A DNA stretch of 64,000 bases. Origin: Silene latifolia (taxonomy: Eukaryota; Streptophyta; Magnoliopsida; Caryophyllales; Caryophyllaceae). The stretch spans positions 165,650,825 to 165,714,824 of the forward strand of contig NC_133536.1 of the NCBI RefSeq assembly GCF_048544455.1, given 5' to 3'. Under the pieces are notes generated by a model, which searched no databases, was not told the origin of the DNA, and worked only from the letters and a program-made list of their open reading frames with translations. Position 1 is the stretch's first letter. Every line of letters begins with the position of its first letter. Shown in pieces: positions 1-11,791 of the stretch. The translations under genes and the position numbers were made by a program.

Positions 1-3000
1 CTTTCACTACTTGGGATGCTTTGGCTAAAGCATTCATGGCCAAGTATTACCCTTCCTCCAAGACCGCGATGCTCCGTAACGAGATCCATACGTTCCAACA
101 AGAGGATGGGGAGTCCTTGGGTGAAGCTTGGGACCGTTATCAAGACTTGATAGCGAGTTACCCCCACCATGGAATACCGGAATGGTACATCACTCAAACA
201 TTCTTCCAAACTTTACTACCAAGAACTAAGGAGATGGTAAATGCCTCCGCGGGGGGAGGTTTTGACCACTTGAGTGATGAAGAGGGCACGGCATTGATCA
301 AGAAAATGGTAGATTCGGAGGCAAACTATGGTTCTAGAGGGAACATGCTACGAAGGAATGGGAAATTTCCTAAGGAAAATGCCTCCAACTCCGAGACAAA
401 TGCCAAGCTTGACTTACTCACAAAACAATTTGAGAAGTTTTCAAGAAATCAAGTGAATCAAGCCGCAACCTTATATGGGGCACCCATGGAAGAAGTGGCT
501 CAAGTCTCAAGTTGTGAACTTTGTGGAGGAAGTGGTCATACTTATGACTTGTGTGGCAACAATTACAATGGGGTCTATGAAGAGAATGTTCAAGAGGTTA
601 ACGCTTTTCAAGCCTTTAACAACAATTCAAGACCCACAAAACCACCTTACAACAACCCAAATGTCTACAATCCAAATACCAATTTCTACCACCCCGGTTT
701 GAGGAACCACCCCAACTTTAGTTACAAAAGCACCAATGTTCAAAACCCACAACACCTTCAACCACAAGCCCCAACCAACCAACCCGGTTTTGCTCAACAA
801 AGGGGAATATTCCCTAACCCAAGACCTAATCCCGGAAATCAAAACCAATGGCAAAAAGACAATCAAAACCAAAATTATGGGAACCAAGCACAAGGATACC
901 AAGATTTTGGTGGAAATCAAAGCAACCAAGGGTTTTACCAAGGGAATCAAGTTAATCAAGCAAACCAAGGGTTTGGGCAAGGGTATGTTCAAGGGTTTCA
1001 AGAGCAAGGTCAAGGATCAAACTTCAACAACAACAACGGTCCTAGAGCTAACTTTCAAGCGGGGCAAAACAACAACCAAGGTCCCAATGCTCGGTATGAC
1101 TATGGGTTCCCTTTACCCATAGCCAACCAACCTCATCAAGAACCCCAAGGTCAGCTCTCTCAAGTTGAGCTATTGAAGATGATAAAAAACATGCAACTTC
1201 AACATAGCCAAGAGATAGCTAATTTTGCTAAAGCTACTCAACAAGAACAAGCGAATTTGAGGGCTACCTTCCTTAAGGACATGAGGGAAATGGAATCTAG
1301 GATGGCTTCTCATGCTATGGCTAACCCTCAACGGCTGCCCGGTTGTTTGTTGGCTCAAGGACAAAGCTCCAAGGATGCCTCAAATAGCCACCATGCTCAT
1401 GCGGTAGTGCTAAGGAGTGGTGTAGAGCTTGAGGACCCCTACAAGGACCTTGTGGTAGAAATGGATGAAGATCCCATGAGGGATGAGTTGAAAGTAAATG
1501 ATGAAGAGGAAAGCTCGCCCGTTGAACAATTGGGTAAAGCTAGTGAAGACAAGAACGGGAAGAAAGCATGTGAAGATTTGTCTAGAAAGGTAATTGAAGA
1601 GGGCAAGGATGTTGATGGGTATGTTGAAGACCTCCCTTATGAGGAGGAAGCTATTGAAGAAGTACCTTTACAACAAGCTAAAAAGGTAACAAAGAATTCG
1701 ACCCCTCCAAAGGTATCTTCAAATTCCCAACTTGTTCCTAAAATTCCTTACCCTTCAAAAGCCATAAAAAGTAGGGAAAACCTTAAGTATGCCAAGTTTT
1801 GTGACATGCTTGAGAAACTTGAGGTTACCCTACCCTTTACGGAGGTGATAATGAACATGCCAACCTACTCAAAATTTTTAAAAGATATTTTGACAAAGAA
1901 AAGAGTCTTGGGTGGCCAAGAAATAGTGGCTATGGAAGAGGCATGTAGTGCTCATATCCTTAATAAAATGCCCACTAAGCTTGGTGACCCGGGAAGCTTT
2001 TCAATCCCTTGTGTAGTAGGTGGTGTGCCCATATCTAGAGCTCTTTGTGATTTGGGAGCAAGTGTAAGTGTTATTCCTTTGAAGGTTGCCAAGAGAATCG
2101 GCATTCAAAACCTTGCTCCCACCTCAATGACTCTCCAATTGGCGGATAGGTCCGTCAAACACCCTATTGGGGTGCTTGAAGACGTACCCGTCAAGGTTGG
2201 AAAGCTTTTAATTCCCGCCGATTTTGTTGTCCTCGATATTCCGGAGGATAGCCACACTCCCATCATCCTCGGTAGGCCGTTCTTGGCTACCGGGGGAGTT
2301 CTCATTGATGTGAAGAATGGGCGGCTAACCTTCCAAATTGAGGGCAACAATGTCGAGTTTAACCTCCCAAATTTGATGAAAGGTCCAAGTGTAGAAAGGT
2401 TGAGCACAATTGAGGTAATTGATGAAGTAGTGCATGAAGTAGCCCGTGACGAGGCGGAGATGGAAGAGGTTTTTCAAATCTCTTTGCATGATGAGGCAAT
2501 GAAAGAGGATCATGAAGTTAATGATGAACTATTGAAGAAAGTGGAGGGCTTTCTCCCTCCAAAGGTACAACTCAAACCCTTGCCTCCCTCACTCAAATAT
2601 GCTTTCCTTGATGAGGGAGAGGCCTGCCCGGTGATCGTTAATGCTAACCTAAGTGAGTCCCAAGAAAAGAAGCTTTTGGAAATCTTGAAAACTCATAGAG
2701 GAGCACTTGGGTATAGCATTGATGACATCAAGGGCTTAAGTCCGAGTTTGTGCATGCATAGAATAGTTTTGGAAGAGGGGAGTCAACCCAAGGTTGACGG
2801 TCTTAGGCGGATTAACCCAAAGATGGCCGAGGTGGTGAAAAATGAAGTGTTGAAACTCCTAGAGGCCGATATTATATACCAAATTACCGATAGCAAATGG
2901 GTTAGTCCGGTTCACGTGGTACCAAAGAAGGGGGGGATACAAATGGTTGAACAAGAGGACGGCACCACCCTACCTACTAGACGCGTGACCGGGTGGCGCA

Positions 3001-5486
3001 TGTGTATTGACTACCGCAAGCTCAATGCCGCCACCCTCAAAGACCACTTCCCAATTCCCTTCATTGACCAAATGCTAGAAAGACTTGCGGGCCATGCGTA
3101 CTATTGCTTCTTAGACGGTTATTCCGGGTTTTTCCAAATTCCCATCCACCCGGATGACCAAGAGAAGACGACCTTCACTTTCCCAATAGGAGTCTATGCC
3201 TACCGTAGGATGCCATTCGGGCTTTGTAATGCGCCCGGCACCTTCCAAAGGTGCATGATGGCAATATTTTCCGATTTCCTTGAAAAAAGCATGGAAGTCT
3301 TCATGGACGACTTTAGTGTCCATGGAGACTCGTTTGGGCTTGGTCTTGAGAACTTGGCTTGTGTGTTGAAACGGTGTGAGGAGCATAACCTCGTCCTCAA
3401 TTGGGAAAAGTGCCATTTCATGGTGGAGGAAGGGGTTGTCCTCGGTCACATCGTTTCAAGTAGGGGTATTGAGGTCGATGGGGCCAAAGTTTCGGTCATA
3501 GAGAACTTGTCACCCCCTTCCAATGTTAAGGGAGTGAGAAGTTTTCTAGGCCATGCCGGGTTTTATCGGCGTTTTATCAAGGATTTTTCAAAAATAGCAA
3601 AGCCCCTAACCTCATTACTCCTTAAGGATTCCCCCTTTGTGTTTGATGATTCTTGTCTTGAAGCTTTTAATAGGTTGAAGAGAGCATTGGTCACGGCACC
3701 GATAATCCGGTCTCCGGATTGGAATCTTCCCTTTGAGATAATGTGTGATGCTTCGGACTTCACGGTTGGTGCGGTACTTGGGCAAGTTGTGGATAAGAAG
3801 CATCATGTGATTTATTACACAAGCAAGACTCTCGACCAAACACAATGTGGATATGCTACAACCGAAAAGGAAATGTTGGCAATTGTTCATGCCGTAGAGA
3901 AATTTCGACAATACCTTGTTGGGTCTAAGGTGGTGGTTTACTCCGATCACACCGCCTTGAGACAACTGATGGTGAAGAAAGATGCAAAGCGCCGAATCTT
4001 GAGATGGGTCCTACTTCTCCAAGAATTTGATTTAGAGATTAAGGATAAGGCCGGGTCGGAGAATGTTGTAGCCGACCACTTATCTAGATTGACCGTTGAA
4101 GACCATGGGATACAAGACAAGAGTGGACCCATCAATAAGTGGTTGCGGGATGATGGACTCATGGAAGTTACCGTCAAAACCCCTTGGTTTGCGGATCTTG
4201 CCAACTACATTGTGAGTGGTTTCTTACCGGATGAAATGGAACCAAGAGAAAGGCGGAAGTTGAGAAATGATGCTAGGAGATACTTTTGGAATGACCCACA
4301 TTTGTTTCGCAAGTGTGGGGATGGAATGTTCCGGAGATGTATTTCAAGAGAGGAGGGTTTGGAGATTGTTGACAGGGTTCACAATTCCGCCTATGGGAGA
4401 CACTTGGCCACCTCTAGAACAATTGCAAAGATCCTCCAAGGTGGTTTTTATTGGCCCTCCATGTTCAAAGACATCCACTACTTGGTTAAATCTTGTGATG
4501 CTTGCCAAAGGGTTGGGAACATTGGGAAGAGAAGTGAAATGCCCTTGACTAATATATTGGAGATTGAGCTTTTTTATTATTGGGGCATAGACTTCATGGG
4601 ACCCTTTCCCAACTCTTGTGGAAATGAATACATCTTGGTTGCGGTGGATTATGTATCCAAATGGATTGAAGCGGTTGCCTCCCCCACCAATGATAGCAAG
4701 GTTGTGATGAAGCTTTTCAAAGGCACAAATTTCCCAAGGTTCGGAACACCAAGAGTAGTCATAAGTGATGGCGGATTTCATTTTCGCAAAAGTACTTTCA
4801 AAGCTCTACTTGAATCACATGGAGTGCGGCATAAAACCGCCCTTGCCTACCACCCTCAAACTAGTGGGCAAGTGGAGGTTTCTAACCGCCAAATTAAAGC
4901 TATCTTGGAGAAAGTCACCAACAAGAGCCGGAAAGATTGGTCCCAAAAGCTCCCGGATGTCTTATGGGCATTGAGAACCGCCTTCAAGACACCCCTTGGC
5001 ACCACCCCGTATAAGCTTGTATACGGGAAAGCTTGCCATTTGTCGGTGGAGTTGGAGCACAAAGCTTGGTGGGCTCTTAAAGAAATGAATTTTGACTTTG
5101 ATGCCGCTGGAGAAGTGCGCTTTCTCCAAATGAATGAGCTTGAGGAATTGAGATTGGAGGCTTATGAGAGCTCCAAAATTTACAAGGACCAAACAAAAAA
5201 ATGGCATGATGGGAAAATCATGAAGAAAGAGATAAGTGTTGGGGACCTTGTTCTCCTTTTTAACTCCAAGATCAAGGTGTTTCCGGGCAAGCTCAAATCA
5301 AGATGGTCGGGACCCTTTAAAGTGATGAAAATATTTCCTTACGGTGCTTTCGAGCTTTGGAGTGAAGAAGGAGGAACGTTTAAGGTCAATGGTCAAAGAA
5401 TCAAGCGCTACTATGACGGTGATAACAAAGGTCCCATTGAAGTGCTCTATCTCGGGGAACCCCTCCCCGAGGAGAGGGCCAATTGA
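1..5486 (+). CDS. Element A gag-pol polyprotein (5' partial)
   Basis: The frame is open from the left edge (codons begin at base 3) to the stop at 5486, so the protein starts upstream of the window. Domains in order, counted from base 21: gag (about residues 1-110); a zinc-knuckle-like [14 protein letters not shown] near 165; an Asn/Gln-rich linker to about 390; aspartic protease with DLGAS near 676; reverse transcriptase with FMDD near 1094; RNase H starting at CDAS near 1242; integrase H2C2 zinc finger at about 1453-1497; and the integrase core with D near 1523, D near 1582 (SDGG) and E near 1617. The Athila/Tat assignment rests on the gag and linker style and on the downstream ORF. No frameshift or stop occurs over about 1820 codons. 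Protein made here would package, reverse-transcribe and integrate the element, and could in principle act on relatives such as B. Confidence 0.95.
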   Translation, partial: FTTWDALAKAFMAKYYPSSKTAMLRNEIHTFQQEDGESLGEAWDRYQDLIASYPHHGIPEWYITQTFFQTLLPRTKEMVNASAGGGFDHLSDEEGTALIKKMVDSEANYGSRGNMLRRNGKFPKENASNSETNAKLDLLTKQFEKFSRNQVNQAATLYGAPMEEVAQVSSCELCGGSGHTYDLCGNNYNGVYEENVQEVNAFQAFNNNSRPTKPPYNNPNVYNPNTNFYHPGLRNHPNFSYKSTNVQNPQHLQPQAPTNQPGFAQQRGIFPNPRPNPGNQNQWQKDNQNQNYGNQAQGYQDFGGNQSNQGFYQGNQVNQANQGFGQGYVQGFQEQGQGSNFNNNNGPRANFQAGQNNNQGPNARYDYGFPLPIANQPHQEPQGQLSQVELLKMIKNMQLQHSQEIANFAKATQQEQANLRATFLKDMREMESRMASHAMANPQRLPGCLLAQGQSSKDASNSHHAHAVVLRSGVELEDPYKDLVVEMDEDPMRDELKVNDEEESSPVEQLGKASEDKNGKKACEDLSRKVIEEGKDVDGYVEDLPYEEEAIEEVPLQQAKKVTKNSTPPKVSSNSQLVPKIPYPSKAIKSRENLKYAKFCDMLEKLEVTLPFTEVIMNMPTYSKFLKDILTKKRVLGGQEIVAMEEACSAHILNKMPTKLGDPGSFSIPCVVGGVPISRALCDLGASVSVIPLKVAKRIGIQNLAPTSMTLQLADRSVKHPIGVLEDVPVKVGKLLIPADFVVLDIPEDSHTPIILGRPFLATGGVLIDVKNGRLTFQIEGNNVEFNLPNLMKGPSVERLSTIEVIDEVVHEVARDEAEMEEVFQISLHDEAMKEDHEVNDELLKKVEGFLPPKVQLKPLPPSLKYAFLDEGEACPVIVNANLSESQEKKLLEILKTHRGALGYSIDDIKGLSPSLCMHRIVLEEGSQPKVDGLRRINPKMAEVVKNEVLKLLEADIIYQITDSKWVSPVHVVPKKGGIQMVEQEDGTTLPTRRVTGWRMCIDYRKLNAATLKDHFPIPFIDQMLERLAGHAYYCFLDGYSGFFQIPIHPDDQEKTTFTFPIGVYAYRRMPFGLCNAPGTFQRCMMAIFSDFLEKSMEVFMDDFSVHGDSFGLGLENLACVLKRCEEHNLVLNWEKCHFMVEEGVVLGHIVSSRGIEVDGAKVSVIENLSPPSNVKGVRSFLGHAGFYRRFIKDFSKIAKPLTSLLLKDSPFVFDDSCLEAFNRLKRALVTAPIIRSPDWNLPFEIMCDASDFTVGAVLGQVVDKKHHVIYYTSKTLDQTQCGYATTEKEMLAIVHAVEKFRQYLVGSKVVVYSDHTALRQLMVKKDAKRRILRWVLLLQEFDLEIKDKAGSENVVADHLSRLTVEDHGIQDKSGPINKWLRDDGLMEVTVKTPWFADLANYIVSGFLPDEMEPRERRKLRNDARRYFWNDPHLFRKCGDGMFRRCISREEGLEIVDRVHNSAYGRHLATSRTIAKILQGGFYWPSMFKDIHYLVKSCDACQRVGNIGKRSEMPLTNILEIELFYYWGIDFMGPFPNSCGNEYILVAVDYVSKWIEAVASPTNDSKVVMKLFKGTNFPRFGTPRVVISDGGFHFRKSTFKALLESHGVRHKTALAYHPQTSGQVEVSNRQIKAILEKVTNKSRKDWSQKLPDVLWALRTAFKTPLGTTPYKLVYGKACHLSVELEHKAWWALKEMNFDFDAAGEVRFLQMNELEELRLEAYESSKIYKDQTKKWHDGKIMKKEISVGDLVLLFNSKIKVFPGKLKSRWSGPFKVMKIFPYGAFELWSEEGGTFKVNGQRIKRYYDGDNKGPIEVLYLGEPLPEERAN

Positions 5487-5754
5487 AACTCTTGAAAGTG
5501 AATTGGTTTGGTGGTGTTCCACAAAAACCACCATTTGTAAATACCATGCATGTAGATAGAATTTGAGATAGTTTGGATTGAACATTCTTGACGAAGTTGA
5601 ATTTGAAGGTGGAACCCCTAGCCTCGCCCAAGATCCCGACACGAACCGTCGGTTTGAAAGTTGAAAACTCGAAAAAATGGGCAAGTATAGGAATTGGAAA
5701 TTGCTTGTTGAGGAATAGAGGAAAAACAAGTTGAAAATGAGGTGGTGTAACCCC

Positions 5755-6203
5755 CTGCCGGTGGACCGGCAGCCGGTGCCCTCCACCGGTAGCGCGTTGA
5801 AATTTTTTTTGAAGAAATTAAGCTGAGGAGAATTCCCTGCCGGCAGCCGGCCCACCGGCAGGGAAATCCATACTTATTGAAAATCAATGAGAAGTTAAAG
5901 GAGAAGAATCCTCTACCGGCAGGCCGGCAGCCGGCCCACCGGTAGAGGATCGCGCATTCAGAGGAATATTGAGGATTTGAAGAGGGAAGATCCCCTGCCG
6001 GCAGGCCGGCAAGCCGGCCCACCGGTAGGGGAAATGCTGAAAGCCTGAAAAAGGGTATAGGGGTACGCTCTGCCGGTGGACCGGCAGCCGATGCCCTCCA
6101 CCGGCAGCGCGTGGCAGTTATTTTGACGAAATTTGGTTTTTGAAAAAAATTAAGGCAAATCCCCTGCCGGCAGGCCGGCTGCCGGTTCGCCAACCGGCAG
6201 GGA
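5755..6203 (+). repeat. Array of six GC-rich CCGG palindromes between pol and the env-like ORF
   Basis: Six GC-rich blocks of 27-46 bp sit at about 5755, 5836, 5911, 5991, 6067 and 6161, 74-92 bp apart in AT-rich DNA. Most begin CTGCCGG and end CCGGCAG, so each can fold on itself, and several contain the perfect palindrome CTGCCGGCAG. Linkers share words such as GCTGAGGA and TTTTGAAGAA with the array in the 3' LTR (11333-11725), so the two arrays are homologous. No protein frame explains them. Confidence 0.85.
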
Positions 6204-6234
6204 ATCTCTTTTAACGCCCAAAATCAGCCCGCAC

Positions 6235-6412
6235 ACCCCATTTCTTCACTTTCTATTCTTGCTTTCTTCTTCACTTTCCACCCCTTTCTCCCTCATACCT
6301 CACTCCATTACCACCAATCTCACCCAAATCACCATCAAAACCCCTCCTCACCTCTTCCTACTTCATTCCTTTCCTCCTCCTTCCCTTCCAATCCCTCTTT
6401 CCTTCATCAAAA
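6235..6412 (+). promoter_or_regulatory. Pyrimidine-rich leader before the env-like ORF
   Basis: About 175 bp of C/T-rich sequence lead directly to the ATG at 6413. It looks like a plant 5' UTR or a polypyrimidine tract before a splice acceptor. Env-like ORFs of this group are thought to be expressed from a spliced or separate RNA. No clear TATA box is seen, and the palindrome array ends about 210 bp upstream of the ATG. Function is inferred. Confidence 0.35.
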
Positions 6413-8125
6413 ATGGCAAACAAGAGGACAAGATCAGAAATGGCGGAAGCACAACGGCTTTTGGTTGAAGCGGCGGCGAGTGACACTAACCCGGATCCCG
6501 ACTTCCCGGATGTTGAGTTCGTCACACAAGAGCAAAAAGGTAAATTTATCTTGTTCAAAAATCGCCCCTTAACCCCGACTAAGTTCATTTGTAGACCGGC
6601 TATGAGAAATATGGGATTAGACGGAGAAACTTTTGAATTGTTTAAGGGTGTCGGTATGAAAGGCTTGTATGATTTGCACGAGGAAACTTATCCCCGCCTC
6701 ACATGGGAATTCCTTAGTAGTTTCCTTCTTGATAAGCACCGACAAACCCGTATGGTCGAGCAAATACACTTCCGGTTGATGAACCGTGACCACTCCTTGT
6801 CCCTTGGAAGACTTTGCCGAATTTTCGGCCTCAACAACCCCCCGAAATTTAAGCCACCCGAGACCGCTCATTTTTCTAGGGTGTGGAAGGCCATTTCGGG
6901 ATTGGATGACCAAACCGGCGTAAAAAGGCCGGAAATTGCGTGTCATAATGCCCCCATTCGCATTTGGCATCGTTTTGTGGGAGGTTCTATCTTTGCAACC
7001 CATGAGCCATGGGTTTTTCGAGTTACCGAATTGGAGATTTTGGGGTCTTACTTACTCACCACCCCGGCCCCCTATGAAATCAATGTGGGTCACCATTTGG
7101 CCCTCCATTTGCAAAAGCTTTCTAATTCGCCGGGGCAAAAAGTCCCTCTTCATGTGAGTGGGATAATAACCCGAATTGCCAAGTGCCTTGACCGCCCAGT
7201 GAGCTTGAACAACTTGAGGTGGATCCGGGGGGAGACCTACATCACCAAACTTTGGTTAACGAAGAACCTAGAATGGATTAAAACCAATCCTTTTGATGGG
7301 GTCGAGTATTGGCAAGTGCAAAAGAATAATTCCGTCCCTATTCCCAATGCTTCAAAATTCAAAATCAAGCCCGGAGAGGAATCCTACCTCCTTGAGATTG
7401 AGGAGGAGCCCGATGAGACCCGACCTCCCCCGACCAACCCCGTCACCTATGGTCGTGACAACCGGAGGGAAACCCTCTCCACTCTCCACTACTCCATGCC
7501 CTCCTTCCGACCACCTCCCACCATCCAACCTCAACCTTGGGGGGGTAATTTTGGTGAAGGCTCCTCAAGCAACGTCCCTCCTCCCCCGCCTCCTATGCAT
7601 GTCGATTTGGTCACTTTCATGAGCGATATGCGGTTGGGCTTGCAAACCGCCGCTAGTGAGAGGCGGGGCATTGAACAAAGGTTGGATCGGATATATTATG
7701 ACACCTCCGTGGGTCAATTTCCGATTTATGATGATTATATGAGGAGGAACTACGAGCACCCCTCCCATCTCCACCCCTCTTACTACCTTGAGCCGGATGG
7801 TGGTTACCACAAGGATGCGCGGTTTGTCTACACCGACATCAATATCCGGCCGGATTACTTTGCAGCCCCGGTTTTTCCCCCTCCCACTTCTCAAGAGGAG
7901 GGGCATGATGCTCAATGGTTCGGGGGTACACCCTCCATTTTCTCCAACCCCGAGGTTGGGATTGCCTCCGGGGCGGTCACGGGCGGCTTCATCTCGTCCG
8001 GCGTGGGTTTCGGCGATTCCACCGTTCCCATGAACACTGACGACTTCCTTAGGGAGTCCGCGTTTGGAGCGGTGGACGGGGATGACAATGATGATGATGA
8101 TGATGACGGGGACAATGAGTCCTAA
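6413..8125 (+). CDS. Athila ORF-1 / env-like protein of element A
   Basis: A 570-codon ORF follows pol on the same strand, as in Athila-type elements. The N-terminal 300 residues resemble the ATHILA ORF-1 family: a conserved block around residues 40-200 rich in aromatic and charged residues (for example FLSSFLLDKHRQTRMVEQIH). The middle is Pro-rich (runs of P near residue 390), and the end is strongly acidic with seven consecutive Asp before GDNES. No signal peptide or convincing membrane span is visible, so an envelope role is not supported by this sequence. The start was chosen as the first ATG after the C/T-rich leader. The ORF is intact, and its function is unknown. Confidence 0.85.
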   Translation: MANKRTRSEMAEAQRLLVEAAASDTNPDPDFPDVEFVTQEQKGKFILFKNRPLTPTKFICRPAMRNMGLDGETFELFKGVGMKGLYDLHEETYPRLTWEFLSSFLLDKHRQTRMVEQIHFRLMNRDHSLSLGRLCRIFGLNNPPKFKPPETAHFSRVWKAISGLDDQTGVKRPEIACHNAPIRIWHRFVGGSIFATHEPWVFRVTELEILGSYLLTTPAPYEINVGHHLALHLQKLSNSPGQKVPLHVSGIITRIAKCLDRPVSLNNLRWIRGETYITKLWLTKNLEWIKTNPFDGVEYWQVQKNNSVPIPNASKFKIKPGEESYLLEIEEEPDETRPPPTNPVTYGRDNRRETLSTLHYSMPSFRPPPTIQPQPWGGNFGEGSSSNVPPPPPPMHVDLVTFMSDMRLGLQTAASERRGIEQRLDRIYYDTSVGQFPIYDDYMRRNYEHPSHLHPSYYLEPDGGYHKDARFVYTDINIRPDYFAAPVFPPPTSQEEGHDAQWFGGTPSIFSNPEVGIASGAVTGGFISSGVGFGDSTVPMNTDDFLRESAFGAVDGDDNDDDDDDGDNES

Positions 8126-8483
8126 GAGGCCTCAAGTTGGCCTATCTTTGCTCCCTTCCCAATCCAAATGTCAAGTATGTTCCCCAACAATCCAAACTTC
8201 TCATTCATATTTAAATTTTGCATGCATTTACTTAGAAATTCATATAATTGCATTCATATAGGATTGCATTAGATTTCAATTTGTAATATATTGTCACATT
8301 TAGTTATTGCATTCATATAATATAGCTTGCATTGTATTTCAATATTGCATATAGGTTAGACCATGCATTGCATGCTTATTTGCAAAAACCACTAAAAATT
8401 TGAAAAATCGAAAATCACCAAAAACGCGTATTTCATTTTCGAATTTCCTCCACACATTCATTTCCATCGGAAATATGTAAATA

Positions 8484-8623
8484 AATAAGTGTGGGGAGGA
8501 AATTCCACCAATTTAAAAATACAAAAACATGTTATTTCTTTTCAAATATTCAAAAACCCAAAAACAAGTACTTCTCATTTTCCAACTTGCCCTCCCATGT
8601 AAATGAATAAGTGTGGGGAGGAC

Positions 8624-8657
<34 letters not shown>

Positions 8658-8828
8658 CAAAACATGCATTTTAATTTCCAAAAATAAAAATACCAAAAAT
8701 ATGTTATTTTTCTTTTCTTAAATTTCAAAATTACAAAAATATGTTCCCTTCTTTTACCTATTCTCTCCCTAAACTTGTTCCCTTGGCGACTTACTCGGGG
8801 ACGAGTAATGCTTAAGTGTGGGGAGGGA
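8484..8828 (+). promoter_or_regulatory. Three internal polypurine-tract-like motifs, one with its hairpin
   Basis: GTGTGGGGAGG occurs near 8491, 8610 and 8817, the same core as the true tract at 11093-11102. The third is preceded by the stem-loop TTACTC-GGGGAC-GAGTAA (8791-8808), nearly identical to the hairpin before the LTR. They could prime extra plus-strand DNA synthesis or be relics of an older LTR boundary. Confidence 0.6.
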
Positions 8829-10069
8829 AATATCCTTTGTGAATATTTGTTTATATTTGTATATACCTTTAAATTTGATAAAAATGCCTAAAAATTGAAA
8901 ATTTTCAAAAATTACAAAAAAATATCTGCATTGTATATATATGTTTTGTCTAACCTTTGGCATAGCGCATTGACCATTTGAGGCCAAAAGGAGCTAGAAG
9001 ACCGCTTGGTATAATCCTTCCTATCTCTTACTCTTTTTTACTATTCTTTCTTTTTGGTATCTTGGATATTTTGAAGGAGAATGGGAATTTTGTTGCCTTG
9101 GGTGTCTCCTTGGGAGACCATGTGGATTGTTTGGTGTTGATGCGTGCTGCTAGGATTAGATGTTGGTTGCATATTTATTTTCATGTCCTTTCGATTCGAG
9201 CTTGCATTTGTCAAATATATGTATGTGTTGTCTTTACATATAGTCTTGCATGAGTTTGTACATAAATGATTTGCAAAATCATGGTCGAGGAAGGGAACCA
9301 AGTACCCCCGTGATGAGCTGTTTGTCCAATAGTGCCTTCCCCCTTCCTGTGACTTGCACCCGTGACCTCTTAGTTAGCCGAGGGAAGCGGGCTTGACCAA
9401 TGAGTTTGGGCCGACCTTGTGAGACCTAGGGCCGTAGGCTAGACCCAAGGCTCGACTTAGCTACTCAAAGGTAAGGGTAGAGCCTCCTAGGGTGGGTACA
9501 TTCATACCCCGCCCTCATCTAGGTTTGAGAGTAGGCCTCCTCGTAAGGCGTGTCACATCTAGACGCATAAGTGTGTCGTTTTGTCCTTAGACCGCGAAAT
9601 TGCTTTACGTTTTGTGCACGTGATATGAAGGAAAATCAGTTTGTATGAACCTCACATAGCCAAGTAGCCTTGTTTTGTCCCTTGCATTATCTCCCTTTTT
9701 GTTTCACCCCCTTTGAGCTTTAGCCTTTTCATTTGGCAAACCCACCAAAATAGCTACATCCCATAACCACCCTTCCTTAATCAAGAATTGGTCGGTTTTG
9801 TAGTTGTGTCGTAGGAGGTGATTTGGGTCTTTATGGTGGATGGTGTACATGTCCACTTGGGTCGGAATTCGGTGTATATTTGGCATTGTAAATAAGAGGT
9901 TTTGGGAAAGAAATGAAAAACAAAATAGAAAAGTGAAAAAGCAATGAAAAATTCAAAAAAATGAGTTACTTGTGTTGTATATATTTGTTGTGAAGAAAAG
10001 AAAAAGGCAAGCAACACCCCTCCTCATCATTAAACGGGGTAGAAAAAGCCGTTGCTAAAATAAGTGGGC

Positions 10070-10300
10070 AATTTGATGTTTTTCCAAAGTGAGTCGGGTT
10101 TACACAATTTTTGCATAATTTGGGAAACTGAATTTTTGTTAGGGTGTAGACGTTGCTCATGTGTTGAAATAAGAGGAGTATTTTCAAGTTTTTCCAGTTT
10201 GAGTTGGGTTTATGCAATTTTTGCATAGTTTTGGTAATCAATTCTATGTTAGGGCATAGACGTGTCTCGTGTGTTGCAATAAGAAATGGGTTTTTGGTGT
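10070..10300 (+). repeat. Two-copy diverged tandem repeat (about 120 bp) in the A noncoding region
   Basis: Copy 1 (about 10070-10180) and copy 2 (about 10187-10300) share the order TTTTTCCA, GAGT(C/T)GGGTTTA, CAATTTTTGCATA, GTTAGGG, TAGACGT, and CGTGTGTTG or ATGTGTTGA. They differ by scattered substitutions. No function is apparent. Confidence 0.6.
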
Positions 10301-11065
10301 GTCGGCCATTCTTGATTTGAACCCCACATATCCAAACGGTGCTTGCACCAATCCCGTTTTGACCTACTCCCTAGCCCCATTACCACCCTTGCTTCATATC
10401 GTGTGCACTTTACTTTTGTTTGCATTTCGTTGGACATAGGACGATCTTACACATTAGATTGCGGGCACGTTTTCGCTAGTCGAGTTAGGAGAGTGATTTT
10501 GGTTACTTTTTGCACAAAAATCACCTTGTTCTTTCATTGAGTGACGAGTGAAAACCGCGAGGATGTCGTTGCCTAGGTCCCCTTAGTCATGGGTCTTTAT
10601 GGTTGAATCTCGCGTCGGTTCGGTAATTCTCTCATGGACTACTTTGTTTCTCCTTTCCCCGCTCTTGAATGTGTTTCTTGAGCATTGGTCACACGAGGGT
10701 TGCTTGAGTCATGCTTAGGGGGGTTGGCACCTCCGTTGGAACTTCTGAGACGGTACTCCCGACCACGACCACGTTTAGTTGCTTGAGATTTCGGCCACTT
10801 AGATGAGGAAAGTGGGCCATTTTGTTAGATGCATTCTATTGCTTGGTTACGTGCTTTCATGATAGTTGCATCGCATTTTTGTAGCAAGACCCAACTTGCC
10901 TTGCAATAGGGCACTTTTCCCTCATAAGTGTCAAATTGTGAGTTGAAGGGGCGTTGAGTGCGCTAATACTCGATCGGCTTAGGTAGTAGCTTAGTTGAGT
11001 GATGCTTATATTGTGAACTCACTCTCCATATCTATTATAGTAGGGACTTGTACATTGATTTTGGA

Positions 11066-11103
11066 CTTACTCGAGGACGAGTAAGGTTTAGGTGTGGGGA
11101 GGT
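11066..11103 (+). promoter_or_regulatory. Hairpin and polypurine tract of element A
   Basis: CTTACTCGAGGACGAGTAAG (11066-11085) forms a 7-bp stem with loop GAGGAC. It is followed by the purine-rich GGTGTGGGGAGG (11091-11102) and then the LTR start TGATATGCG at 11104. The tract primes plus-strand DNA synthesis in LTR elements. The hairpin recurs in B, C and D at the same distance from the LTR. Confidence 0.85.
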
Positions 11104-11332
11104 TGATATGCGACTTATTTACACCTCATTTCCCTCTTTCTTTTATGCATTCCGGCTCATATCGAGTCGGTTTCGCGTGCCTTTCCTTGCATTTTGTGCC
11201 CAATCCCCGTACTTGTTGCTTTGTGTATCCTTTTGCAGGAACCGAGTCGAGTATAGAGGAATTGGGGCAAGAAAGGCATTTTAATGCCTTTACATGAAGA
11301 AAGGGGAGATGAAAGAGCTGAGGATAATCCTC

Positions 11333-11725
11333 TGCCGGCAGGCCGGCAGCCGGCCCACCGGCAAGGGATGTGGCTATGAAGAGAAAAAGGAGGAAACCAG
11401 CTGAGAAGATGTTCTCTGCCGGCAGGCCGGCAGCCGGCCCACCGGCAGGGAACACAAGTCCAACACTTAGGACTTTTTGAAGAAGTTTTTGGGCAAGATT
11501 TTATAGGACGCGCTGCCGGCATAGGCAGCCGGCAGCCGGGCAACCGGCAGAGGGCAGCTCTTATGAAGAAATTGAAGAAAATTCCAAGAAGAAGAATTCT
11601 CTGCCGGCAGGCCGGTCCACCGGCAGCCGGTCCACCGGCAGGGGATTACGCAACCTTTATTTTCCTCAGTTTTTGAAGAACGCGCTGCCGGCACAGGAGG
11701 CCGGCAGCGGGCCCGCCGGCACAGG
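11333..11725 (+). repeat. Array of five CCGG palindromes in U3 of the A LTR
   Basis: Units start near 11333, 11416, 11513, 11601 and 11684, 83-97 bp apart. They carry the same CTGCCGGCAG and CCACCGGCAG words as the pol-env spacer array. The last unit ends about 59 bp before the TATA box. Every unit offers several CpG and CHG (CCG, CAG) methylation sites. Confidence 0.85.
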
Positions 11726-11771
11726 AACACGCAGCACGCACAATGGGCTTTTTCTCTTTTCCTCCCTTAAT

Positions 11772-11791
11772 CCAATGATAGCCTATAAATA
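11772..11791 (+). promoter_or_regulatory. CCAAT and TATA box of the A LTR promoter
   Basis: CCAAT lies at 11772-11776 and TATAAATA at 11784-11791, followed by a pyrimidine/A-rich stretch (GTACACACAACCC) about 30 bp downstream that fits a start site. The region before it would be U3. Confidence 0.7.

Larger units (their letters stand above)
8126..11065 (+). other. Long 3' noncoding region of element A
   Basis: This 2.9-kb stretch between the env-like ORF and the polypurine tract has no credible coding frame on either strand. It is AT-rich up to about 9000, with a run of about 27 A near 8628, and then of mixed composition. It holds copies of the polypurine motif (8484-8828) and a 120-bp duplication (10070-10300), listed separately. 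Long noncoding 3' regions are usual in Athila-like elements. Confidence 0.75.

Noticed and set aside
3111-4781. Several minus-strand frames over 100 codons opposite element A pol.
   Set aside because: They are antisense shadows of a strongly conserved plus-strand polyprotein.
5618-6193. A 191-codon minus-strand open frame across the palindrome array.
   Set aside because: It is created by the GC-rich repeats (Arg/Ala/Gly/Pro codons), with no domain. A similar frame arises from the LTR array at 11157-11543.
5755-6203. Regular GC-rich palindromes with spacers look superficially like a CRISPR array.
   Set aside because: The window is plant nuclear DNA, repeats vary in length and sequence, linkers are themselves homologous, and no cas gene is present. 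It is a retrotransposon repeat.
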